Below, one piece after another: positions 24,592 through 34,054 of a stretch of DNA of 64,000 nucleotides. The DNA is from Phascolomyces articulosus (Eukaryota; Mucoromycota; Mucoromycetes; Mucorales; Lichtheimiaceae), in contig JAIXMP010000011.1 of assembly GCA_025677815.1 (NCBI GenBank), positions 248,001-312,000 on the forward strand, read 5' to 3'. Each line of letters begins with the position of its first letter. Within the stretch, counting starts at the first letter, position 1. Below the pieces are notes generated by a model. That model saw nothing but the letters and a program-made list of their open reading frames with translations, was not told the origin of the DNA and did not search any database. Position numbers and translations under genes: made by a program.

Positions 24592-24669
24592 GGCGCATCC
24601 CACGGGGGATTGCAAACCAGATGGCACGAGGCCGTAATGATTAAACTGAAAAATCGTGTAGGTCCCCCC

Positions 24670-24690
24670 ATCGTGTAGGTAGCAGCCACA
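24670..24690 (+). repeat. Left terminal inverted repeat of the MULE
   Basis: ATCGTGTAGGTAGCAGCCACA matches the reverse complement of 27886-27906 at 19 of 21 positions. Extra TACACGAT-type octamers lie at 24653-24660, 24722-24730 and 24742-24749. Confidence 0.7.
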
Positions 24691-24845
24691 GGGGAGGTTT
24701 CCTACACGACACACGATGGACTTACACGATGAAGCAACTTCTACACGATTTACAACTTCACATTGATTAATTTCTTTTTTAAACATTGAATGTTAGAGAA
24801 TCACTTTATCCATTATTCAAATAATTTTTCAATTTTATATTATTT

Positions 24846-25976
24846 TTAGTTTTTTTTGTAAACTGCTATGTTTGGATGTTGAATTTGAGAAAAATGAAAA
24901 TAAAACTCGTTCACATTTTCTGTAATGACATTAATTCCTGGTTTGCTTAAATTATCGAGACATGCAAGGAAGCATCCACCGTTGTTGTGGATAACTGCTG
25001 TTGTCTTATAATGAATTCCTGTACGGCTTGTCGAATGGATCATAGCATGCAATTGATATCTCTGTGAATAAAGCTGTATAATATATGGAAAGATAATGTT
25101 GTCAGTACAGTTTGGTACAGCCCCTAGTTTGTCAATAACGAAAACGAAGGCCGGGTAATTATGAGGTAATTTATACTGATATGCCAATTTTTGGCAGTAA
25201 ATACATTGTTGTTTGAGACGAGGGTAACCAATAAGATGTGTTATTGCGTGTGCAAATTGATCGGATGACGTTGATAGATGAAATTTGTCGACTACGGATG
25301 GAACGAATGTTATAAAAAGTGGAGTGTTTCTGACAGTATCGTCTGGCATGAACCAACAATGTTCTGTGTCCTCAAAACACATGTTATAACGAGAGCACTT
25401 GTATTGGAACATCGCTCTGAACTGCTCGGAGGCTTGTTCCATATAATCCATGGCGAAATCGACAACAGCATACATGTTGCCTTGCTCGTATGGTGGTTGC
25501 TTTGGAAAGTAAAGCTGTTTGATATTTTTGTACACAAAATTTCGCATTTGAGTTGATGCATCCAAACGAAAACCTTGCTTTACCAATACAAAAGTTCCTG
25601 CCATGATATTATCCAATGGATTCCCAGTTTGAGATGCAATTTGGTCAATTTCAATATGTGGCAAAATTGAAAGCCAAAACAATTCCATAAAAGCGTCAAT
25701 ATAACAAGACATTTGCCTGTTTGGATTCAGTTGAAGGCCATATCCATCACTTGCAAAAATAAGTGGTTCATCATCAATCTGGTCTTGCTCCTCGTTGTTT
25801 TTCCTTTCTTGAATACTAACCGTATCATCTTCCAGATCTTGACAAATATCATCCCAGAAATTGATTACATCGTCATAACGTGGGTCATCTTTTTGAACTA
25901 TAAATCGTGCCTCTTGACTTTGAGATAAGTCGACTTTAGAATCTTCAAACGTTCCATCTCTTTTTCGATTACCGGA
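24846..25976 (-). CDS. Ubiquitin-specific-protease-like domain, second frame of the MULE
   Basis: The ATG-started part (25712-24846) gives 288 residues, but the same frame is open upstream to about 25976 and overlaps the end of the transposase frame ('DGTFEDSKVDLSQSQEARFI'). 'MSCYIDAFMELFWLS' resembles the catalytic cysteine box of USP/UCH-fold peptidases. Near the end 'SRTGIHYKTTAVIHNNGG' resembles the catalytic histidine box, followed by 'CFLACLDN'. A CxxC pair ('QCIYCQKL') lies between. So the MULE product was probably transposase plus a C-terminal deubiquitinase-like domain, now in a separate frame. Activity is inference: the boxes are degenerate and a catalytic Asp is not obvious. Plant MULEs are known to carry other peptidases (Ulp1-like), which makes the association credible. 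Confidence 0.6.
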   Translation of the reverse strand, partial: SGNRKRDGTFEDSKVDLSQSQEARFIVQKDDPRYDDVINFWDDICQDLEDDTVSIQERKNNEEQDQIDDEPLIFASDGYGLQLNPNRQMSCYIDAFMELFWLSILPHIEIDQIASQTGNPLDNIMAGTFVLVKQGFRLDASTQMRNFVYKNIKQLYFPKQPPYEQGNMYAVVDFAMDYMEQASEQFRAMFQYKCSRYNMCFEDTEHCWFMPDDTVRNTPLFITFVPSVVDKFHLSTSSDQFAHAITHLIGYPRLKQQCIYCQKLAYQYKLPHNYPAFVFVIDKLGAVPNCTDNIIFPYIIQLYSQRYQLHAMIHSTSRTGIHYKTTAVIHNNGGCFLACLDNLSKPGINVITENVNEFYFHFSQIQHPNIAVYKKN

Positions 25977-27670
25977 TCACCTGTCTTTAATGGTTCTAGA
26001 TCGGTTTCTTCATAATTACAGAGCGGATCAACATCTGATTGAAGAATACAGATCATGTCACTACGAGAAACAAAGTCTGCTTTTGTAACCGCTGGAAGTT
26101 CTTTAATGCATGCTTTATTTTTTTCGGTTTTTTTCGGTGTCTTGTCCTTGTTGGCAAACAATGTCTTCGTTGAATCGGGTGCACGTACATAGCTGTTAAG
26201 TCGTCTTGTTCGGGTTTTAGGTGGTTTTCTGTCGTAAGAAGGACGCAAACTTCCATAATTGTAAAACTGTATTAAATCTCGTTGATCACTCCGCGTTATT
26301 TGTAGAATCTGTCTCAAACTTGTAGCCAAAGGTGCGTCTTCCAATATGATGCTATAAAGAACATGATGATATGCTTCGATTGCGTTGGATGTGCGTGAAG
26401 TATGTGATTTAAGAGTAGTCTTCATGCTTGAATTGTAATTGAATATCATGCTGGATATGCTTGGATTTAACCACCATGTAAGCCATTTACGAAGTATAGG
26501 AAATCTTTGTATAATCTCATCCCTTGTGGTGATGAACTCTTGCTTGTCTGTTGTTGTTCTGATAGTGTTGGCTAATTTTAAAAAGTTCTGTCTTTCATCA
26601 CGAGGAACTGCATTTCCATTGCTACTGACTCTTTGTACAGATTGCATCCAATGCATATAACAACCTTTCAAGTATTTCAAACCATCATCCCGTCCGAAAG
26701 TGTACTGGCGATATGCCAAGAGGAACCCATTTCTTTGGGCACTAGAGAAGTCCATAATCATCCCAAGGAAGTTGTTTTCGTTTGAAAAATCAATTTGATA
26801 GGCTGAAAAGAAAGCTAAGAAATACTGGTGGAAATACATTTCACTAGTGCCTCCTAAGATACCTTGAAACACCAGAGCATGTTTTCTGATCTCACTGAAA
26901 TAAAGCACAGACGAACAAAGGTAGCGCGTTCGACCATCTTTGAGTTTCCTAACTGCTTTGAATGTCACGTCCGTAATGACAGGAAACAACTTCATGTTCG
27001 TAAATGTGTGCATATCAGGAGCGCGAAATGTTATAATAAACACATCAAGTGTGACACTTGCCGAATAAAAATATCCAGGATATTCCTTTTGGATTTCGTC
27101 GAACTCCCCGAATAAATCACCTGAAACCTTTCCAGTGCGATTGCGTGCCTTATTTAATTCGTACTCGCTTCGATCCCTTTTGCCTAGCACTGGATTGATT
27201 TCACTAACTGAACCGATAACTTCACCAGTAACTTTACTGTTACCAACAACTGCAGCCTTTGGCGTAATGTTCGGATTCTTGATGAGGTATTCATCAAGTG
27301 CTTTTTGGTGCTTGACTTGCAAATGTTTTGGAATGTACTGCATCTTCTTTTTCCTCTCCTGGTCTGTAACTAATTTATCGTCTGTTTGGTAACAGTTGTG
27401 GTCATGGAAACCAACATGTGTCAAGATACAACAATCTCCTTTGAAGATATACTCGGCCCAAGCCTTGCAAGATGTATCATGTTTCAATGGTTTACCACAC
27501 AGAATACAGCCCTTCTTTAATTGTTTGGCTAAGGCCGTTTTTTCAACAGCAGGGCGAATCTGCTTTTGGTAAAATTCGCAATCTTCGTTAAAACAGAACA
27601 CGAATCCTTGACAAGCTTTCGTATACCTTCTAGCATCTCCAACTTTAAGATTACTGTTAACATTACGCAT
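25898..27670 (-). CDS. MULE-family transposase with GCM/WRKY-like zinc finger
   Basis: 590 residues, no introns. The N-terminal ~100 residues carry a Cys/His-rich DNA-binding module ('GCILCGKPLKHDTSCKAW', then 'CCILTHVGFHDHNC'), like the GCM/WRKY fingers of MULE transposases. The RNase H-like catalytic core shows a plausible DDE triad: Asp near 234 ('FPVITDVTFKAV'), Asp near 307 ('LGMIMDFSSAQRNG') and Glu near 432 ('SNAIEAYHHVL'). The C-terminus is basic then acidic. The frame ends at TAG 25898, just after an A-run (25961-25965) where a one-base change would join it to the peptidase frame. It would cut and paste the element using the terminal repeats. Family call is confident; current activity unknown. 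Confidence 0.85.
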   Translation of the reverse strand: MRNVNSNLKVGDARRYTKACQGFVFCFNEDCEFYQKQIRPAVEKTALAKQLKKGCILCGKPLKHDTSCKAWAEYIFKGDCCILTHVGFHDHNCYQTDDKLVTDQERKKKMQYIPKHLQVKHQKALDEYLIKNPNITPKAAVVGNSKVTGEVIGSVSEINPVLGKRDRSEYELNKARNRTGKVSGDLFGEFDEIQKEYPGYFYSASVTLDVFIITFRAPDMHTFTNMKLFPVITDVTFKAVRKLKDGRTRYLCSSVLYFSEIRKHALVFQGILGGTSEMYFHQYFLAFFSAYQIDFSNENNFLGMIMDFSSAQRNGFLLAYRQYTFGRDDGLKYLKGCYMHWMQSVQRVSSNGNAVPRDERQNFLKLANTIRTTTDKQEFITTRDEIIQRFPILRKWLTWWLNPSISSMIFNYNSSMKTTLKSHTSRTSNAIEAYHHVLYSIILEDAPLATSLRQILQITRSDQRDLIQFYNYGSLRPSYDRKPPKTRTRRLNSYVRAPDSTKTLFANKDKTPKKTEKNKACIKELPAVTKADFVSRSDMICILQSDVDPLCNYEETDLEPLKTGDPVIEKEMERLKILKSTYLKVKRHDL

Positions 27671-27885
27671 TGCCCAGCCAATGTTTAGGTCAAAATCTAC
27701 CTAGCGATTGAGTTGATGATCAAATTTGGCGGTAGCTATTTCAGTGTAATCTCCTTGAGGAAATGTAACTTCGAAATGAGTTGTTTTGTAGGAAGACATG
27801 ATTTCAGGTACGAAAATGACAATGTACACGATATAGTATAGTTTATTTTGTTAAGCTACACGATACAGATACTTTTATCATGTAG

Positions 27886-27906
27886 TGTGACTGCTACCTA
27901 CACAAT
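27886..27906 (-). repeat. Right terminal inverted repeat of the MULE
   Basis: TGTGACTGCTACCTACACAAT pairs with 24670-24690 (19/21). A diverged second copy of the same motif (GTGACTGTTACCTATCATGAT) lies about 45 bases further out near 27938-27958. Subterminal TACACGAT copies are at 27825-27832 and 27857-27864. Confidence 0.65.
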
Positions 27907-28389
27907 ACATGATATTCTCGAGCTTATCATGCAGGGTGACTGTTACCTATCATGATTCGGTCATTCAAATGAGCTTATCCTAGCATCCAAATATGGTAAA
28001 AATCTCAGGTGCCAGTGGTGGAACTCTCACATACAGTACCCCTACTCCCAATGTTCGCTTTTACAGCTCTTCAATTTTCGTATTTGCTATTTCCAAAATT
28101 TGTTTTTGTGCCAGTTTACTTTTCGCTTTTGTAACTTCCAAAGATCGCGTGGAATTTAGTAGGTTTGGATAATAAAACAATAATAAAACGGACGATATGA
28201 ATCCTTTGAGACTTTGTTATGGGTTTATTAAGAGATATGAATATTCAAATAATATATAATTGAATTCTAAGCTGAATAAAAGTTGCTCTTTTACAATTGG
28301 ATTTACAACAGCGTATTTATACTTTTTCTATTCTATATGGAACACTGCGCGAGAAGAGAGCTATCGCTCATTTTTAAAACAAAGCAGTA
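27907..28389. other. MULE right flank
   Basis: Contains the outer repeat copy near 27938-27958, then sequence with repeated 'TTTCGCTTTT' words (28050-28130). No gene seen. Confidence 0.4.
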
Positions 28390-28730
28390 TTAGTTGTCTA
28401 TCACTGTGTTAAAATAAAGGGAATAAAATGGGGAGAACCTTGGTAGGTCATTAAGTCGTACCTTGGTGATCTTCGCATTCGGAGAGAGAGATTTACAAGG
28501 AAGGACCCGAGAGTTATCAGGTAACAAGTGGCATCCTGTAAGGACTTTAGATACATTGTCTTCAGTAGGTAAGTTCAATTCCAAAATGATACTTGGTCCT
28601 TCCTTAGTATGGTCGCCACCACAATTTGAAGGATATTGCGTATTGAGAAGGGAAAGTAATTCGGTAGCATTCTCGGTGCGAGAGTTTATGTCAAAAAGGA
28701 CCACTGTGCATGATGCAATAGAGCGAGCAT
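28390..28730 (-). pseudogene. Possible LINE ORF1 fragment
   Basis: A 104-codon minus-strand frame ('TGCHLLPDNSRVLPCKSLSP', 'NAKITKVRLNDLPRFSP') has the look of the RNA-binding region of fungal LINE first ORFs. It stops abruptly on both sides and no reverse transcriptase is nearby. The plus-strand frame over the same bases is probably its shadow. Call is from remembered family character, so low confidence. Confidence 0.28.
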
Positions 28731-29160
28731 TTTAAGCAGTGACCGTTCAACGAAATGGGCATCGTAAGCCAACATGTGAGACCAAAACGGGACTAATCTC
28801 AGGGTTTGGATTGTTCTTTGGCAGAAATATTCAAAATTTTATTTCTCATCACGTTGAATTCAATAAAATGGCAAAATAAAATAGAGGCGTAATAACTCCA
28901 CTGTGTTGTGTATGATGTGTCCTTCTCAACTACGATATATTTGTGTTTATTTGATAAAAAAAAAGATGTAAAAAGAAAAGCTATTGGAAATTATAAGAAT
29001 CAATATTTCTGATACAGTGGGTAAACGCGGTTATGTACAGTGAGGAAATGAATATATATAAAAAGAGATTCAGGGAAATGAAAGTACTTTTTTGGATAGA
29101 AATTAAGTATAAACTGGAAGAAGTTAGTTAAGCTTTTTTAGATGGAGTTTTGGAGGATGA

Positions 29161-30226
29161 TCAGCGTCGCTTACTCCATCGATAATACCCTGATTTGACC
29201 GATTTCCACGAGTTTATTGACTTAAATTGACCCATTTCTTTTCCTTCCTGATATATCGTTTGCCATGGAATATGTACCCATTCATTTGTGTCGAGCCATG
29301 ATTGAACAAATTCATTATCATTGGTACTACTTGATGGGAGTGATATTGCTGACGTTGCTGTTGTAGGTGGTGGTACTGTATCACTTTCATTTTCTGTATC
29401 ATCTTCAGCTGCGCGACACTGACGTTTAAATGAACAAATAAGATGCAACCCTTCTTCCAGAGCTTTTTCTGTTCTTTTTCTTTGGCGAATGGTGGGAACA
29501 TCTTGTCGAAGGGAAGTTAAAGCGTTTGTTATTTTTGTCTCCGTATTGTCAATTATTCGTGTACATCTATGAAACAAAGTATCTTCTTTCACAAGGTAAT
29601 CGTCAAACATTCGTTTTGCAAGCGTATACAATTTTCGGATAGTAGGGTCAGGCTGGCTTGTATGTGTTAATAAAGAGGGCTGTTCATCGATTAAAAAAGA
29701 TGATAACGCTAAGAAAGGGTGAAGTGGGACGCTTAACTTGTCTGCGATAGAAGTGGCGTCAACAAAGTGGCAAGAATGGGCCCATACATCACAAGGAAAA
29801 TCCATTAAAAATGCTTTTTCTTGGTTGGTGACCATTTGGTCTCGAATAGCAGGATTGATTGTAGAAATAACGAATACTAAGATAACAGGTGGTTTCTTGT
29901 ATTTACGCTGCGCACATACAGAGTATGATATAAGTCGTAATAAAAATTCTTGATCTACATTTCGTTGAACTTCTATAAGCACAGGTTTATATTTTTCAGC
30001 ATCTGAAACATAAATCACGTCTGATGCTGTTCCATCTGGCCATTCAGTTGGACAAGATGTAAAGTGATCAACGGCATTATGATCTACAGTAACAAAATAA
30101 AAAATCTTCAGCAAAAATCTAACAATACTCTAATTCTTACATATATATTTGTAAAAAGTACTTACCAAACAATGTTTCTGCAACAATTTGTACAATATCA
30201 GGATGATTTAATATCAGTTTACTCAT
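29161..30226 (-). CDS. PD-(D/E)XK nuclease-like protein
   Basis: Exon 30226-30166 ('MSKLILNHPDIVQIVAETLF') splices by GTAAGT to 30083-29161, giving 327 residues. After the junction, 'DGTASDVIYVSD' and 'YKPVLIEVQRNVDQEFLLR' supply the Asp and the E-x-Q/K strand of the PD-(D/E)XK fold, in the form used by transposon-associated and Rpn-type nucleases. The following helix is 'RLISYSVCAQRKYKKPPVIL', and the C-terminal third is Ser/Thr-rich. It lies between a LINE-like fragment and a gene desert, and is probably a lineage-specific, repeat-associated family. It could be a nuclease of a lost mobile element or a domesticated copy. The lysine normally expected is replaced by Gln ('EVQ'), which is a known variant. 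Confidence 0.6.
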
Positions 30227-30281
30227 TGGATCTGTTCTGCGACGATGAGCATGCGGCAGGGAGAAAGTTAGAATCTGAGTC

Positions 30282-30320
30282 GCTACCTAGTTGATACTCC
30301 GTGTGCTACCGAGTTGATAC
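30282..30320 (+). repeat. Short tandem direct repeat upstream of the nuclease-like gene
   Basis: GCTACCTAGTTGATAC (30282-30297) is repeated as GCTACCGAGTTGATAC (30305-30320), 15 of 16 identical, about 60-90 bases before the ATG on the minus strand. Position suits a duplicated upstream element; inference only. Confidence 0.4.
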
Positions 30321-31849
30321 CCAATCTACCACTTGATTGGAGCCCTAACTGCTTTGACCTGTGTCGTAATTATACATTTCTTTAACTTTATTTCACTGCG
30401 ATAATAAAAAAAATAATATGATAATAACATGATAATACATATTCTCGAGGTGAGAAAATTGTTACGTTTTAGAAAGTAAGAATAATCAAGGAAATAAATG
30501 GATAAACTAATAAATGTGGTTGTTTGGTGTTACCACCACTAAGAGATAATCCTCAGAATAATCAACAGATTTTAATTACCTGTTTGAACTATTATACGAT
30601 CTCATCAATCTCTTTCCCATTTTCCACCATACCACAAACATAGGATGGGGTTATGGGAGTTTTCTTTATCCTTATATAGATCAAATCGAATCTTGATGCT
30701 AGCAAGTGTAGACAGTACTCTGATATACCTGGGAATCATTATTTCATATAAGACAGACTGTAATAAAAGATATATATATAAAAAAAAGTTAGCTACTGAG
30801 TCATGCATAGTATATAGCAGAACAACTTATTGTTGAAAAGCAATGTTTCAACCCTATAAATTATACCTGAATAAATGAATTATTGTTTTATTTAGATAAA
30901 CAAAAGATGTTCTCTGTCTTGGTGTTTACCTACTAGCAAGCAGCGCCTTCTAATCACATGTTCTTTTTATCGAAGAATATTCCGGATGAATAAACAAAGA
31001 AATAATTCTTTCAGGGTCATCCTATATATATACATTATAAATAAATAGAATAGATGATACACTAGCTATTTTTTTTTCAAAAATGTCAAACTTCTTGCAA
31101 GATAAAGAATAAAAATATGATTTGATGCAATAAGAACACTTACATTATAAATAACATATTTTTTTCTTTGGGTACTATAACCATACTCATAAGGTGGAAA
31201 AGACATAAACTATCACCTTTCATCTGGTATTGCGCTAAAATATCTATTTATTTCGAAGGATATTGAATGGTCAATGCTACTCATGCGTTGTCTTGGCCAG
31301 TAATGAGCTCACTGATCCACCCTACCCCCTACCCTAGGAAGGATTGGATAAATAATATCATCATGAAGACGTTTATTCTCTCTTGAATCGTGCTGTGTTT
31401 AAAGCTTAAGATGTATTACTGGGTCCTAAGCCTTTGCTCTTGATGAAGAGTGCGCCTTTTTTTAATAAGAATGATTGATACAGACATTATTTTTTCAGTT
31501 ATTCAGTAAAAGATGACAAGCAGAACGCGTTTTTGGGTATATATATATATATATAACACGTATGAATGGATTGGAGCCTTATTGTTTGCATTGAGAATGG
31601 TGGATATCCCTTTACGTTTTGACATAAAGACACAGCACATAGCGCATACAAAATTTAAACTCATATGTCAATAGTATATAGACTTTGATTACATGCACGC
31701 GACCTAAATGTCATCACGGGGCCACAGTGCACTGATCCTTGTTGACCACTTGTCAGCATAAACATTGAGTGATAAAAATGAAAGTTTCATCAATCCCTCG
31801 CCATTTTCATGTCTTTCTTCTTTTTCTTTTTTGAAACCCAATATCCATC
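30321..31849. other. Intergenic
   Basis: AT-rich; no splice-linked coding frames seen. A (TA)n run lies at about 31540-31555. The last ~100 bases are the C/T-rich leader of the Myb gene. Confidence 0.5.
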
Positions 31850-32859
31850 ATGGCATATCCCTGGACAGAAGCCGAAATCAATGCGTTGGTGAAAACCAAA
31901 CAAGCTTATCCCCATTCTTCATGGGATCGTATTGCTCAAAAGATTGGAAGTAAGCATACGCCAGATGCATGTCGTCGAAAGTATAGTTCTTATGCTGTAA
32001 GTATATCAAAAAAAAACTTTTTTTCTGTTTTTGAAACTTGAGTATTATGTCAAAAAGGAAAAAAGATGAAGGGACTATTACTACTAGACTATGATGATAA
32101 TAATAATGGTCATGTACAAGACTACATTGAATAATAATACCACTAATTCAATCAACTCATATATAATAGCCCAAATTAGCAACGCCTTGGTCTTTACCTC
32201 AACGTCGTCAACTGGCAAAAATGGTGTATTATGAACCTCCCACGACATGGGAAGCGATTGGTGAACGTGTAGGTCATACAAGTGAAGAATGTGAAGCATT
32301 TTACAATAATCATGTCTCATTTAAAGAACTTGCTCGTGGTAAACGTGAAGCTCAAGCTGAACAAAGACGACTTCAATTTCGTCCTTCCTCCATTATTATC
32401 GTGTCCGGTAAACAGGTAAATATAGATGTTCATATAATATAATAATAGATGAATAGATGAGTGAATTTCTTAAATTGTTCAATATCATCATTCTATGATC
32501 ATTAACACGAAACTGTATTTATCACGTCATGATGATGGTGATGATAGGGAACTACTACCAAACGTACTTCTACTAGTACTAGTAATACTGCTGTGCAACA
32601 AGAGAAAGGAAAATCAATTGATGAAACATCAGCAACCGCAGCAGAAGGCACATCATCAGTGACAGCAACAGAACCCACACGCACTACTACTATCCCAACT
32701 GTTACTGTCCCAGCAGGAGCAAAACGTCGACTTTGGACTGAAGAAGAAGTGGATACTTTAATTCAAATGCGAGGTGAAGGTCATGGTTGGAATGATATTG
32801 CTATTCGTGTCAATCGTACACCTGGTGCATGTCAATCCAAATGGCGTCGTCTCTATTAA
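31850..32859 (+). CDS. Myb/SANT-domain DNA-binding protein
   Basis: Three exons (31850-31996, 32170-32415, 32548-32859) join to 234 residues. Three Myb-like helices-turn-helices are visible. The first is residues ~4-48 ('PWTEAEINALV' with 'WDRIAQKIG'). The second is ~54-100 ('PWSLPQRRQLAKM' with 'TWEAIGERVG'). The third is at the C-terminus ('LWTEEEVDTLIQMRGEGHGW' with 'CQSKWRRLY'). A Thr/Ser-rich linker separates the second and third. It should bind DNA in the nucleus as a regulator; target unknown. An upstream in-frame ATG is absent: ATG 31765 is in another frame. The second intron ends at GATAG 32547. Confidence 0.82.
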
Positions 32860-33975
32860 ATCATGACAGAAAATAATATTCCCCCATCTTTATTTTGCTT
32901 TTCTTTACTTTTCTTTTTGGGATTGAACAGATAACTATTTTTCTATTTTTTGACAACTTTTCCATATGATCTTCTTTTTTTTTTTTTGCTACTACAACTC
33001 ATTACGCTTCTTGTACTCTACCACTATATTGAATTGGATGGGGACCATAATCCATTTTTTTATCACAATAATAAAAAAAACCGATTACTTGCTTATTCTA
33101 TATATCACTTGTATGATTTTTCAATATGTTGTTGAAACAGCGAAGAATATTATATTATTTACGTAACAGCAGCAAAAAAAAAGTTCTAGAAGCATTGCAC
33201 AGTAGTAGTTATGATCAATGTTTATGATGTGGCGTCTTTACATACCGATTTGTTTTGAAAGAATTGTGCATAATTTGGTATTTAATAAATTAATAATAAT
33301 ATATAGCAGTGAATATATTATAGTAATATGGGATAATATATTGAATAAGCAATAACAACAACGAAGAGCCCTTGTCATATATCAATGCTCCATATAAATA
33401 TATACAACACGCTATATCTAATTCTGACATTGAAAACGATGATTTCATTTTAAAATATAAGAACAATCAAAAACCAAATTCATTGATGATAAAGAAGTAT
33501 AATATATACTACTACACATCAAGGTGAAAGGTTTATAGTAGTACAAAAGTATATATCAAAAATAGACAACAAGCAGTCAAGAGTGTCTGGAACAATCAAG
33601 ATGATGACAAGTGGATCAAAAGGTAGGAACGGAATACCAAAAAAAGTTTACGTAGATCTTTTTTTAGCCTCCAGCCCAAAACTTTTTGATTGCCACTCGT
33701 TTTACGGGTGAAGCGGGTCTTCACTCCGGAGTAAACTGATAATTTGTCCTGAAATCATTTTTCTTTTTTTTTTCTTCTCTTTTGTTGTTAACGACCTGAC
33801 GGACGAAAAAAAAAAAAAAAAAAAAAACAATTCATCTCTCAATTTTTTTTGGTCATCCCAATCATTCATCTCTTTTTCTCTCATTTAAAAAAATACTTTA
33901 GATAAAACAGTATTTCTCCCTTTCCCTTTTTCTTTCCGTCTCCCTCCCCTTTTAATAAACACCTCTCTCTTTACT

Positions 33976-34028
<53 letters not shown>

Positions 34029-34054
34029 CTCTCCATTCTTTTTTTTTTATTACC
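32860..34054. other. Intergenic and transporter promoter, with a (CT)n tract
   Basis: No coding frame. A poly-A run of 23 bases lies near 33807-33829. A (TC)n microsatellite of about 25 units (33978-34026) directly precedes the start codon at 34055 and likely forms part of the leader. Confidence 0.55.

Larger units (their letters stand above)
24653..27906 (-). mobile_element. MULE-type DNA transposon with USP-like domain
   Basis: About 3.25 kb bounded by imperfect terminal inverted repeats (24670-24690 and 27886-27906) and subterminal copies of TACACGAT. It holds a transposase frame (27670-25898) and a peptidase-like frame (to 24846) on the minus strand. Base composition is less AT-rich than the flanks and the coding part is intron-free, unlike all host genes here. 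Exact ends and target-site duplication could not be fixed: further repeat-like sequence continues to about 27960 on the right. Confidence 0.8.

Noticed and set aside
24360..24786. Overlapping 103- and 109-codon minus ORFs
   Set aside because: They run through the GC island and the transposon end; composition is low-complexity Phe/Leu.
33702..33884. 60-codon minus ORF
   Set aside because: Contains the poly-A run (poly-Phe) and no other feature.
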